DNA from: Oegoconia quadripuncta | Taxonomy: Eukaryota > Arthropoda > Insecta > Lepidoptera > Autostichidae | Length of the DNA stretch: 64,000 bases | NCBI GenBank assembly: GCA_949316235.1 | Contig: OX438742.1 | Span: 38,818,853 to 38,882,852 of the forward strand | Direction of reading: 5' to 3' | Shown: positions 33,576-45,530 of the stretch, piece after piece | Numbering within the stretch: the stretch's first letter is position 1 | How the letters are laid out: every line of letters starts with the position of its first letter | The notes under the pieces: model-generated | Databases searched by the model: none | What the model saw: the letters and a program-made list of their open reading frames with translations, nothing else | What the model was told of the DNA's origin: nothing | Program-made: the position numbers and the translations under genes

Positions 33576-34224
33576 TGACTGTTTTCACTTCGCATCACGT
33601 AAGATTATGGTCTAACATCCAGTTAAACATAAAAAAAAATACATAAAGAAACGTTGATACATTTGTAGCAGTTAACGGTAGGTTAAAGTAAGTAATAGTT
33701 AAAGTAGGTAATACATTGCTCCTGTGGAACATTTCATCAAAATCGGTGCAGCAACAAAATTTGCCTGCTTGTTAATCCAGGTCGTAATCTGTTTACCAAC
33801 GAACTTTCATATAAATCCGTCCAGCTGTTTAGGCGTCAAGAGGTAACAAACATAAATACACATACACACAAACACATAAACACAGCAGTCACTGAGTGGA
33901 CCTTTACAATAATGAAAGGGGCCTGCAATTCTAACTTAACTTTATAACTCAACTGAACTTTACATTGTACAATGTCCTTTTCAGAGAGTAACGCTTTCTA
34001 CAGATATTGAAAATGCTTCCTATTAGTTTAAAAACTAATAAGAAATAAGTTTTATCAGTATAAACTAGTATAAACTATTAAAGAACAAAACATTTTTGTC
34101 CAATAAGAATAAAAATTGTTATTGGACAAAAATGGCTGTTGACGGTTTTCTAACATTTTCATATTATAGTTATGTGTGTTACATGAATTAAATATTATTA
34201 AAAAAAATTAAACAACCCCAGGGG

Positions 34225-34410
34225 GTTCGCTCGTTCGCATGCCAAACTATTTCACAATAAATAAATGAAATATAAAATCCTGTTTTTAAAAGAGCAACCC
34301 CTCGAGTTTATTGCTTATTCTTCTCAGGGGAAAATTACCTTTGAACAAGCAGTAGCTTAAAAATCCTGTGTACCTATAATATAAAGCATTTTTGACTTTG
34401 ACTTTGCACT
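34225..34410 (+). repeat. CR1-like LINE 3' UTR
   Basis: AGAGCAACCCCTCGAGTTTA, CTTCTCAGGGGAAAATTACC, GAACAAGCAGTAGCTTAAAA and TAAAGCATTTTTGACTTTGA match the 3' end of the copy at 7441. Confidence 0.75.
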
Positions 34411-36300
34411 TCTCATACAAACTACTATTTTGCTAAACTAATTTAATATAAAAAACCTTTTAAAAAATATATAAAACTCGACAACGATTATAACTACTTA
34501 TAAAAAATCAAAAACAAAACGATAAAATTTAATTCATTTAGGTTGGACTTGGAGTCTCCTATGAGGTGTCTTGTATTTCTTTTTTAAGAACTTGATCTGG
34601 GTACTCACTCACTGCCTTGCTCTTCGATCAATTCGTGCCTGGAGGATATTTACCACATACTAATGGAGTGTAACGAGTCCGAGAAGACAAATCGTGGACG
34701 TTTCTATATTATGGTTTGTGGGTGGATGCAATAGTACTTTAGCGTCTGGGATCGTCTCTTTATCGGATTCAGCTAAAGCACTTTACGAATTAGTTAAAGT
34801 AGGTGTAAAGTGTATAGCAGGTGTGATTGAGGTCAATTACCAACCATTTGTGCATAAAAAAAATACTAAAGGGGTTGATGAACTATTAACTGTACCATAG
34901 AGCGACATAGTCAATGCCTATTGACTAAGCTCCCAAAATTATGATAAAAAAAAATCGTGTTTGGTGTATTGGTGTAAATCCAACTTGGGGACTTCTCCTC
35001 CGACATACATTTACCTCATTTTTTTAAAACATTTTATATCTTGGTTTGCATTGTGATACAATTTTTGACAATTTTATACTTACCTACAATTTTACTAGCA
35101 TTTGAACCAAGCAATTGTTAAGGCTCTATCTGATGAAATGGTCTCTTAAGAGCTGGAGTATAAATTATATCTATAAATATTTTATACAAATAAAGATTTA
35201 TAATTAGTTTAATGGAGCTCTAAAAGTAATGGTAATGAAATACCTTACCTATAAAGTTGACAAATTGTAGCTGTAGGTGTACGTAACTAAAATATAATAG
35301 ACCCATGGAGACGTAACGACAATTGTAATTTACATTCGGGGTACATTACTGAGTTACATTAGGCAACTTATTGTTATCTATGTAGTCCATTTAAACATAA
35401 CCAGTAATGTACGACGAATTGTATTTGTAAATTACATTGTAAATTTTGTGAAAAGTGACCCTGTTTATATTGAAGGAAGTGTCGTGAGGCCACGTGTACC
35501 TATACGTTAATACAAGGACATGTCATCAACCTATCGTAACGAATTGGGTTGTGACGACAGTCACCGAACTCAAGTATGAAACAGTCTGATCAAGACCTAG
35601 ACTAGACTTATTTAAATTTGACAAAAAGGAAAATATATAATTTTTTATACACGATGGGTTATCTCAATCACAACTGAGATTTTAAATCTATGTTTATTAC
35701 CAAATAATAATAATTAATAAAAAATAGGTCTTATATACCTATTACCAAGCGGGTTGATCTGGGCGATAAGACAGATGTCCTGCAACACAAATATATCCAT
35801 CACTAGTTTTACACCCGCGCCTTCGTCCGCCTGGATCTCGAAATAAATATAAAGTGAACAAGCAAAATACCGTTTTGCCGCTACCGTGAAAATGTGAATA
35901 CCGTGAATGGAATAATCGAGATCACTTTGGTTCAACACTTGCTATGATAAAATTTTGGAAAATTTCCGTGGGAAATTTTAAAAATTCCCACGGGAAATTT
36001 CCAAAATCTGTTTAACCACAGTGATCCCGATTATTCCGTTCACGTTCAGTTTGGACACGTGGATCTCGAAGTAAGTAGAATGTGAACCCCCTAAATCCCG
36101 TTTATGCGATTCCCGTACGAGCGTTTACCCGCAGCGATCCCGTTTTTGTCAATTTCAGGAAATACCATCTTAGCTGACGTCTTCTACCTACAAACTACCT
36201 ACCTGCCAAATTTCAGCATTGTACGTCGAGTCGTTTCTACTATAAAAGTCTATAATAATAAATATATAATAAATATTAAATAATATAATATATATTTAAT
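34411..36300. other. AT-rich interval with short repeat pieces
   Basis: A SINE A tail is at 34817-34863. Two half copies of a repeat with GGATCTCGAA and ATCCCGTT words at 35810-35940 and 36060-36235 flank a strong hairpin (35950-36006). No gene is supported. Confidence 0.4.
34817..34863 (+). repeat. SINE family A, tail fragment
   Basis: CAGGTGTGATTGAGGTCAAT then TTTGTGCATAAAAAAAA. Confidence 0.75.
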
Positions 36301-36523
36301 ATATATTTGGGGCACTTACACCAATCATCTAGTCCCAAACTAAGTAAAGCTTCTACTATGGATACTAGATAACGGATAAACATACATAAATATTTATAAA
36401 AACATCCATGACTCGGGAATAAATGTTCGAATTCATCATACAAACATTTACCCCTCGCGGGATTCGAACCCGCAACCGTTGGTTTCGCTGACAGGGTCAC
36501 TATCCACTACACCAATCGGTCGT
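36301..36523 (-). repeat. SINE family C, full length
   Basis: Minus strand: ACGACCGATTGGTGTAGTGG, B box GGGTTCGAATCCCGCGAGG, body through CTAGATGATTGGTG. The TA-rich run at 36245-36305 forms its tail side. Confidence 0.85.
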
Positions 36524-37317
36524 TAAACTATTGTTCAACACTTTCTAGGACACATCACGCCTCTAGACGTAATAACAATAATACTTCTATTGTGTCTGGT
36601 GATGTGTCCCGGAACTTGTTAGTAGATTCAATAAATCGGAATCTATATTAAAAATTAAGTGGTAGTATCTAATCTATTAATAATTACAATGTTTACTATG
36701 CTTAGTTAAGGAAGAGCAAGATTTTCTGGCACTGAGGCACTTTTCTGAAATCTTAACAATACGTTGCATGTGACTCCTAAAGAAAGAAATAAACATTTTT
36801 TCATATTTCATATAATCTTACCAAACATCACTTCAAACAAAAGTAACGGAATATAAAAAAAACTGCTGAAAGTTGTGATCTAAAAAGTTCCCCATACTCA
36901 GACCCATACTGTATATTATTCTGCTCATAATCCCGACACACACAAAACGCACACACTAATGCTCCCACCCCTACCACATCGTACTTACACTTCACCACAT
37001 ACTCAAGTGCCGCTCCCACTCGGACACCTGCAGGATACCATAGTTTGAGAGTCAGAGGTAAAATAAAATATGTATACCTTTACCTTTTCTTTAAAAATGA
37101 TATTTGTTTTGTAGTGATCAAGATCTTTTTGCTGAATAAACTTTATTCTAATTTAATGTAAATCATTATTATTATTATGTTTTTTTTTTATATTATATTG
37201 GTGCGGCGTGGTTTGAGGGGTCTGTCTGTGGTACTATAACTGCTTCAGTATATTTCGTATAGTGGTACTACATAATAATAAATAATAAGGGACTAGTACA
37301 AAGCAATGGTACTATTG
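36524..37317. other. AT-rich interval, nothing firm
   Basis: An 11-bp stem (GGACACATCAC with GTGATGTGTCC) spans about 36549-36612. No gene. Confidence 0.35.
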
Positions 37318-37560
37318 AAATGAAATGAAAATCATTTATTCATGTAGGCAATACAATATGCACTTATGAATGTCACTTGTTTTTTAAACTACCACTAGCT
37401 CGGAACGCGACCACTACTGAGAAGAGCTAGCGAGAAACTCAGAGGGTTTGTCTCTTTTCGATCAGTCATTTACAATCTAGAAAGGTTACAACAATTTTTA
37501 TATATCGTGTAGAGGAGCCGTTTAATCCCATTGTACTATGGCGTCATTTTAGATAAAAAA
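37318..37560 (-). repeat. LINE 3' UTR of CR1 type
   Basis: GAAATGAAAATCATTTATTC, then GAGAAGAGCTAGCGAGAAAC, CTCAGAGGGTTTGTCTCTTT. It is a diverged cousin of the CR1 UTR at 7441. Confidence 0.55.
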
Positions 37561-39044
37561 TTATCTATAACAACAAAGTTACAACAAACATTTTATTTCT
37601 AAGAAGATGTAAGTTTATTCACCACTATTCAGTTTCGATGTACATAATCGATAAACATATGTAAAAGCCGAAAGAACAAAATAAAGAGAATAATATAAAC
37701 ACTATTTCCTCAATTTCAACTTGGATGCTGTTTTAATTAACCAGTTGGACCGAGGTTCATTCAAATATTAATATAACTCCTAACTCGATTTACTCCACTT
37801 AAAACTTGATCCTCCGACTCCGCAAAACTAAGTGAGATCCATCCGTACCGTTTAATTCTTCAGATAATTGAAGAAAATGCATCTAGAAATTCACCCGCGT
37901 TTGCTCCATCGACTGGGTTCTCGGTTAGTGCGAAGAACTAATTTACGAATAAATAGACAAAGTTTATCTTGAACTAATAGACTTTAATATGCTTAATGGG
38001 GCAACCTTTATTTGCCGCGTTAGTTTACGCCCGAAGGGGATCTAACCACTTAAATGGCAAATCATTTGGAAACAGATCCATGTTTCACTTTGAAGGAAAT
38101 TATGTAACAGGGATGTGTCAGAATGCTTTGATATTGTTAATGCCGCACGTGATCTTGTGTTTGACATGACAAACATATATATACAATAGGTCCAAGTTAA
38201 TATTATATAGATTATTTAACAAGGGACTAAATTGGCTGTTTAGTTTTGAGTAAACACTTTAATATTAGCTTGGGAGATAACAATACAAATATATAAAAGC
38301 AAAAATAAAGAATACGATTAGGATTTAAGCGTTAGACCATTTAAAAAAATCCATTTGACATACTCACTAACACACACAGTAAAGAATGTGTCACAAAAAA
38401 CGGAAGAAGAGAAATAACGTGCAATGATACTGTGAGACAGACAGACAAGATTTTTTATCGTAGAATGAGGTGTTGTTCTATGTTCAATCCAACTGTTTTT
38501 TTTATTTATCTATGTTTCTTTTTTATTTAAACGTAAGTGTGTAGATGCCAGTTTGTGGTGTTCTAAAGATTTTCTTTTTAATAATACTTTACGTAGTTTT
38601 AGTCCTACTACGCAAAGTTGTAATTTAATTTTTTTTTCATTTGAAAAGTGGATAAGATTTTTTCATTCGAACCGTTTGTTGGAAGATACCAACCAGTAGA
38701 TTGAATCTAAAACGTAATTGATGCAAACGAAATACCATAGGTATTTAAACTTGAAATACTTGAAATAAGCATATAACCCGCAGCTCTTTAAAGTCAGGTT
38801 AAATAGGCATCTTCTGGGAAAGCTCGTTCCATCGTAGACCTTATCTCGATATTAGTCCAGATTAAGGTCAAGAGCGATCCCATTCTAATTAAAAAAAAAA
38901 AAAAAAAAATCGTTTACGGCCTTCGTTTGTAAAATGGAGGTCGCATATACAATTCCCATAGTTGCTAGTAGGAAGTTTATAACTTGGCAAGTCAAGTCTA
39001 TTTTATCTTGCACGTTTTAACAACGACGGACTCACCCCTTTTTT
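37561..39044. other. AT-rich interval without recognised content
   Basis: An A-run follows GATTAAGGTCAAGAGCGATC at 38865-38910, possibly an eroded SINE A tail. No gene. Confidence 0.35.
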
Positions 39045-39180
39045 TGGCGAAAGGCGAACCGTGGAAGTTGTTAAAACAGTAAATTTTTAATTTTAGAAAC
39101 ACCAAAACGCTGATATTTGTAATATCTCTGACCACCCCATTTGGGATAAAGGTCGTCATATTACGTATGTATGTACGAGT
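39045..39180 (-). repeat. Family J fragment
   Basis: AAAGGCGAACCGTGGAAGTT and TGACCACCCCATTTGGGATA are both family J words with the middle deleted. Confidence 0.6.
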
Positions 39181-39430
39181 ATGTAAATTTAAAATTTAGA
39201 GCACAAAACAGCTATGATTATAAGAATATCATCCAGATAATCCAACTGTCTCAAACGCTTCTACTTCAACTGTCTAAAAATCGTCGGAGCGGCTTAGCCG
39301 AACAAAGCTCTAGCTTTCTAAATTAAAAAACCTTTCCCAAATGGATTCAGCCGACATACACACATACAGACATAAGCTTGAAACTTGTAACACCCCTCTT
39401 TTTAACAAACAGACTTCAACTTTTAAATCT

Positions 39431-39561
39431 ATAAATAATAATAATATAAATATCCCTGACATACACGCTGTGTGTATTATATATATATATATCTAGTTAA
39501 GAGTAAGTAATAAAGTAAGCAACTATAGGCTTGTATTGTGGATACCAGATGGTTGATATAA
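39431..39561 (-). repeat. SINE family B, tail half
   Basis: AATAATAATATAAATATCC, AGCAACTATAGGCTTGTATT, GATACCAGATGGTTGATAT. It is truncated where an ATAA repeat begins. Confidence 0.75.
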
Positions 39562-39682
39562 ATAAATAAATAATAAATAAATAAATAAATAATGGGTCAG
39601 TCATCTTTACTCATTCATATTAGCCGCAGACAAAGTAGGCCGGATTGTGGAAAATATTGCGGCCCGAATGTTTCGTTTGCTA

Positions 39683-39940
39683 CACTCAAAGAACAGATTA
39701 GATACCACAGCTAAAATTGGGTACTGTTAGCTAAAAATCTTCCAAACTATACGGATAGGCAAGAGATTAGCAACTACAGGAAAAAGTTTTTAGCTGGGCG
39801 AAATTAGCAGTGCTAGCTAATTAAATTAAACCTAATAACGAAAGTACCTTAGCAATCCGACTTATTTATTTTGGCCAGTTTTAGCAACTGTAGCAAATTT
39901 TTGAGCCTTTTTTTAGCAATTTTTGGTATTTATTTAGTGA
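39683..39940 (+). repeat. Left terminus and TTAGC-rich subterminal zone
   Basis: The inverted terminus is followed by frequent TTAGC/GCTAA words (CAGCTAAA, GTTAGCTAAA, ATTAGCAACT, TTTTAGCTGGG, GTGCTAGCTAATT). The far right end has the same vocabulary (ATTTAGCAGTACTG, CAGCTAAATATTG). Confidence 0.55.
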
Positions 39941-39944
39941 TGAT

Positions 39945-40330
39945 ATGTAAAGTTTCATCACTGCCAACTAATATTTTAAGTACTAGACCTATGAAATTAG
40001 CAGCAATGGCTAAGGGATGTTAGCCGTCTTAAACAAAAAGTCATTTATTTCGCAGTAATAATTAACTTTTATTTGTTGTAGCAGTTAATTTATTAGCATA
40101 AGCAACCAATTATTTAAGTACTAGACCCAAGAAATAAGCAGCTGTGGCTCTGTAATCTTAGCTGTCTTAACTAAAGAAGTCATCAAGTTTCGCAATAATG
40201 ATTAACTTTTCCTCGTTGCAGCAGTTAAATCCTTTAGCACAAGCAACTAATCATTTATAAACTAGACCTATGAAATTAGCAGCAATGGCTAAGGATTCTT
40301 AGCCATCAAATATCGAATGCTCAATATCGA
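39945..40330 (+). repeat. Tandem array, about 140-bp unit
   Basis: ACTAGACCTATGAAATTAGC recurs at 39982, 40120 (diverged) and 40261, spacing 138 and 141 bp, with TCGCAGTAATAATTAACTTT and GTTGTAGCAGTTAA between them. About two and a half units. Confidence 0.7.
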
Positions 40331-40799
40331 ACCCACTGACAACGAATCCTTTCGGTACCAAATCAAAAAAATTAGCTACCGATGATAAGTAAGTTAGTAG
40401 TTTCAGTCAATATTTATCAAATTTATCGACCGGTGGTGGAGTACGTTAGTTGGTTTAGCCAATATTTAGCAATACTTAGTAGTGACAGGTAACAGTGTTC
40501 GTTATAGAGCTGCACCGCTAATACCTTTGAGTTGTGATAACTAATCAGTTAGGTACAACAACAGAGAAAATTAGGAATAGTTTGTAAAGTTTTAGCTACT
40601 TCAACGAATATTTTATCAATTTTAGTCGTTACTAACAAGTTACTTTGATGTGGAATTGGATATTATTTAGAACTAACATCTAAATCAATTACCACCGACT
40701 GTTAAATTACTTTGCTTAAGCATCCGATATTAATGGTTCACTGAGCTAAATAAGTAGCTATACCTGAAGAGCTTCTTGGACATAGCTGCTAATGTTTGT

Positions 40800-42010
40800 A
40801 ACTTTTTTTCAATATTACAGCCTCTTGTTAGGTACGTTAAACAAGTTTATTTGCCACCTCAGGGAAATGTTTTCGTAGTAGTTAACAATGTTTTAGCTGT
40901 GATCTATAACGATATCAGCAACTGTAAGTAACTTTTTTACCTACGAAAGCATTGTTTCTTTGCTACTTTAGGGAAGTGATTTCGTTGCACTTAACAGATC
41001 TTAGTTATGATCAATAACAATATTCGCAAATGTAAGTAACCCTTTTAGGTACCACAGCCAGTTTCTATGCTAACTTAGGGAAGTGATTTCGATGCACTGT
41101 ACAGTATCTTAGTTGTGATCAATAACAATGTTAGCAAATGTGAGTAACCCTTTTAGGTAACACAGCCAGTTTCTTTGCTACCTCAGGGAAGTGATTTCGA
41201 TGCACTGAACAGTATCTTAGTTGTGATCAATAACGATATTAGCAAATGTAAGGAACCCTTTTAGGTACCACTGCCAGATTCTTTGCTACCTCAAGGAAGT
41301 GATTTCGATGTACTGTACAGTATCTTAGTTGTGATCAATAACAATGTTAGCAAATGTGAGTAACTTTTTTAGGTAACACAGCCAGTTTCTTTGCTACCTT
41401 AGGGAAGTAATTTCGTTGCACTGAACAGTATCTTAGCTGTGATCAATAACGATTTAGCAAAAGTAAGTAACCCTTTTAGGTACCACTGAGAGTTTCTTTG
41501 CTATCTTAGGGAAGTATTTTCGTAGCACTTAACAGTAGCTTAGTTATAATCAATAACGATACTAGCAAATGTAACAACTCTTTTAGCTACCACAGTTGAG
41601 TTTCTTTGCTACCTTAGGGAACTGATTTCGTTGCACTGAACAGTATCTTGGTTGTGATCAATAACATATTAGCAAATGTAAGTAACCTTTTTAACTACCA
41701 CAGCTAGTTTCTTAACTGTCTTAGAGAAGTGTTCTCGTAGCACTTAACAGTAGCTTAGTTGTGATCAATAACGAAATTAGCAAATATATGTAACTCTCTT
41801 GGTTACAACAACCAGTTTTATGAGCTATATTAAACAAGTTGATTTACTACCTCAGGAAAGCGTTTTCGTAGAACTCAACAATAGCTTAATTCTGATCAAT
41901 AATAATATTAGCTAATTTAATTAACTGTACAGCCCGCTTTATTAGGTATATATAACAAGTTAATTTGCTACATTAGAGAAGCGTTTTTTGTAGCACTTAG
42001 CAGTAGTTGT
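40800..42010 (+). repeat. Tandem array, about 108-bp unit
   Basis: The anchor (G)GAAGTGATTTCG occurs at about 40867, 40976, 41083, 41191, 41299, 41407, 41514, 41622, 41729, 41860 and 41981. Spacing is 107-109 bp for most units, then 131 and 121. Each unit carries CTTAGTTGTGATCAATAACG, TTAGCAAATGTAAGTAACC and TTTCTTTGCTACCTTAGGG. Neighbouring units are visibly more alike in the middle of the array. Confidence 0.9.
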
Positions 42011-42109
42011 GAGTAGAGATTTATTTATTAAAGTTTTATTGTATTATAATGTTCATATTGACATACAAACAATAAAATATGTTTGACCAATAAATGTCCA
42101 ATCACAACT

Positions 42110-42620
42110 TAAGTACTATGAAGTGCTACGAAAACGTTTCCCTCAGTCAACTTGTTGAATATATACCTAATAAATAAAGCAGGCTGTGGTGAATAGACTT
42201 ACTTATATTTGCTAATATCAATATTGATCATACATAGCTACTGTAAAGTGCCATGAAAACGCTGTTTTAAGGTAGCAAATTAACTAGTTTAATATTACTA
42301 ATAAAGAGAACTGTGGCAGTGAAAAGAATATTTGGTAATTTATTTCATAATTATTGATCGCAACTAAACTATTGGTTGGTGCTATGAAACAATTCTTTAT
42401 AGCCGGATTTATATTGTTGGGAACTAAGTGATGCTTTGAAACTAACTCAACATCACTTTTGCAATGTATATTTGGCCTGGTGCTAAAACAAACTGTGGTA
42501 GCGAAAAGAGTAATACACTAACATGTGCCAATGTCGGTATTAGTCACAAGTAAGCTTATGCTAAATTGCTACAAATTGACTTCCCCAAGGTAGGACATTA
42601 ACATGTTTAACATTCCTAGT
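42110..42620 (-). repeat. Inverted continuation of the 108-bp array
   Basis: GTGCTACGAAAACGTTTCCC, ATATACCTAATAAATAAAGC, TGATCATACATAGCTACTG and GTGCCATGAAAACGCTG are reverse complements of words in the last direct units (41930-42010). The units are spaced about 125-131 bp. The turnaround is near 42060. Confidence 0.7.
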
Positions 42621-44199
42621 AAATGATATAAATTTTAACTTAACTATTAACATACTGTTAAGAGCCACTTGAAGTTATTTAGAATATGAAACAATATACA
42701 TACTAATCAAGACTTTATTAAAACGCAATCCAGGGCGTGAAATATTTTAAAATATGTGACGAAAGCCTTTAACGGATTGTCAAAGTTGTACAACACGTCG
42801 TTTATAACGATGGAGCAGCTCTTTATAGCGTCTTCATCCGGTGATACCGCAACCAGTAGAGGTCCGTAGTTCAGGCCGAATTCTAAGAACTTTTTCTTAT
42901 TTATTTCTGTTTGAATCTCCGAAAAGTTCTGAAAATTATTACTTTAAATAGACATTGAAGCCGAAATAAAAGTGTCAAAACTCAGAAGACAATACATAAC
43001 TTTTCATCTATCTCTATTGCTCTCATTTTCATATAATATTAGAAGCCTAGTTATAATAAAGTATTGATATTCTCGAAAGTATTGCATATTACATTATATG
43101 TTATGTCAAATATTTGCATAGGCAAGGAGTAGAAAACACCTTAAGCCAAATTTCATACAAATCAGTTAGGTTGAGGAGCTAGTCACCATGAGTTTGTATG
43201 ATTTTTTTTTATTTATTAATTTGAAAGACAAACAGTTGCTTTAATTTAATTTTAAAGAGTTAATTTAGCTTAGTTCAAGTAGTGACAGCTCGTGGTTGGG
43301 GGAATGACTGGACGTCTCGCATTAACGAGATCAACGGTTCGATTCTAAATGCAAAGCACGAGTTTTTCGTTTTTGAAATCTTAAGTACATAAGTACGTAT
43401 TTGTCACTGACTGTTGTGTCTTGAGCACGTCAACTTCCCTGTCTAAGAACATGCTATTTAATACTTAAAATTGATAAGAGTTAGATCAGTAAATGGTTAA
43501 AGTGACATAAATCTGAATAAGCTCGCAATTGTCGCACAGCAACAGCTGAATAGCTTAGTTTCAGCCATATTCTGCGCTTATTGATAGACGTAGAATGTTC
43601 TAAGGTAGGTACTTCCTTTGACATACCTATTGTATTAATCCATCTCGTGACTCCATTTTGGATGGCCGCCATTGCTTATTTTTGTACGTTACAATATTTT
43701 TGACACCAAATAGGGATGACAGTGATCTCAAAATGTTAACTTTTTTCCATCTGTAAATAAATATAAATACTTTATAGATAACAAAAGACTCCAATTTAAA
43801 ATTTCAGTAAGAACTATCATTTGTTAATACAATCTCGCCAAATCTTGTACTGATGAAAGGAGGAAAACGACTACAAACAAATGATATAATGGTTTTTTAA
43901 AAGAAACCATATCATAATTACGGTTCGGAATTCAGAGGCACGAATTTTAAAGTAGGTACAAAAAGTGTCAGTATCACTGCTAAGTTGTAACATGGATACG
44001 CTGATGTTAAATAAAGGTTAAAAAATTAAGTAGAGATTAAATATGTAACTACCTGCTGTAAAGCAATCATTAATCCCATTATTATTAATGTTTTATTTTA
44101 CTAGTAATAAAAGCCGCCACAGTAGGCCATTCAATATAGAGCTGCATATTGTGAAGTCGATTTCGAGCTGCGGAAATAATAAGTGTTAGTAAAATTTCG

Positions 44200-44520
44200 T
44201 TGTTGTTCATAGATAATTATTACCATCAAAGTAAAACATTATTGATGTCTATTCTGTTGTACGCAAAATAAACTAAAACCAATTTTAAATTGATACTGTT
44301 CCTTTCTCTTTTGAACAATATGATGCGACAGCAAGACTCCAAGACAGGTTTTAATTTAATTTGTTTGCAACACAATCGATATTAATGGTGTCCATTCTGT
44401 TGTATACAAAATAAACCAAACTAAAACCAGTTTTGGAGTAGTGCTGTTCTAGGAAGAAAGGGACAGTACTACTTTAAAACTGGTTTTAGATTAAAACAAC
44501 AAAATCGACATCATTAGCTG
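44200..44520. repeat. Direct repeat and 28-bp hairpin in the intron
   Basis: TCTATTCTGTTGTACGCAAA (about 44249) and its near copy TCCATTCTGTTGTATACAAA (about 44391) are each followed by AACTAAAACC. The second ends in a hairpin of 44421-44448 with 44462-44489 (CTAAAACCAGTTTT ... AAAACTGGTTTTAG). It looks like a foldback MITE. Confidence 0.6.
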
Positions 44521-45007
44521 ATAATTATGGTGTTTAATCAAAAACAAATACTTCACCACGACAATTGAAATGTTACTAATAATGGAGAACCATTTATTAA
44601 ACTTGTCAATAAACCGTGGTTTCTGGGATTACTGTTTAAGAAGTTTAATTGCATCATACTTTAGAATATGCTTAAAAATAATTAAAAAAAAATTTCTACC
44701 AGTCTGTAACCATCAAGCCTTTTGAGTGCAGCAAACTCCTTCATGTCTTAATGAATTTGCATGTTGTTTTTCATGAAATTATAAAGTCTTGCTGAAGTAC
44801 TATTATGCCAATTTTCTTTCACGTGATCAACTGTATCAATTATTTTTCATCCAGAGTAAAACATCTTCTTGCTCTTCGTCTGAAATATGTGTTTAAATGT
44901 GAATTCAGAATTTTGAAATCTTTAATTAGGGTTCCTTAACAAAGTCACTCTGTTAAGTCTGTCTGTTTATTTTACTTTTTTATCATTTATTTGTGAGATT
45001 TTATAAC

Positions 45008-45175
45008 ATATGAATTTGTTAAATGTTGAATCAATATTTAATTATAACATTTTTACAACATTTGTGGTGCATATACATACCAGGGATATTATTGAAAATG
45101 ACATTAATTTGTTACATGTTCAATCAATATTTAATTATAAGATTTATACTACAGTTATGGTGCACACATACCCTG
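45008..45175 (+). repeat. Tandem duplication, about 93-bp unit
   Basis: TTGTTAAATGTTGAATCAAT and TTGTTACATGTTCAATCAAT begin two copies that both continue ATTTAATTATAA and end GGTGCA...CATACC. Confidence 0.8.
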
Positions 45176-45328
45176 TTGGGGGGCGGTCGCGCTAATGTTT
45201 CAACGTGAAAACTAAAACTTAGGTTTCGTGTTTTATTTTTTGATTCAATAAGTAACAAGCTCTATAGAAAGATGTGAACATTCATGGGATAGCACTAGAA
45301 CCAAGGGACTGTTAGAGGTGTTATAGAG

Positions 45329-45385
45329 AACTATCAGGTGGGCCTCTGTTCAGCAGTGGATTTCTGCAGCTTGAAGGAGGTAAAC
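45329..45385 (+). repeat. RTE-like LINE 3' tip
   Basis: GGGCCTCTGTTCAGCAGTGG then TTTCTGCAGCTTGAAGG is the usual end of an RTE LINE (GTTCAGCAGTGGA). Confidence 0.6.
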
Positions 45386-45404
45386 ATATTAGCATGTGTT
45401 GTAT

Positions 45405-45530
45405 TAACTAGGGCGAATTCAGAATACATAGCAAAGATTATTACTTGATAGACCTAAATTAATTAGAAGTAGTTGCACCACAAGTCTTAGCAGATACAAA
45501 TAAGTTAGATTGGGCATGCTAAAAAAATAT
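45405..45530 (+). repeat. Solitary diverged copy of the 181-bp unit
   Basis: ATAGCAAAGATTATTACTTG, AGTAGTTGCACCACAAGTCT, TAGCAGATACAAATAAGTT match the array at 50105-52490 in the same orientation, 4.6 kb away and inside a gene intron. Confidence 0.65.

Noticed and set aside
38865..38910. SINE A tail
   Set aside because: GATTAAGGTCAAG before an A-run resembles the tail, but upstream similarity is too weak.
43481..43672. Extra exon of the SAM gene
   Set aside because: The frame starts ATGGCGGCC and has a GT after GGATTAATACAATAG, but the residues do not resemble the family and no acceptor or phase supports it.
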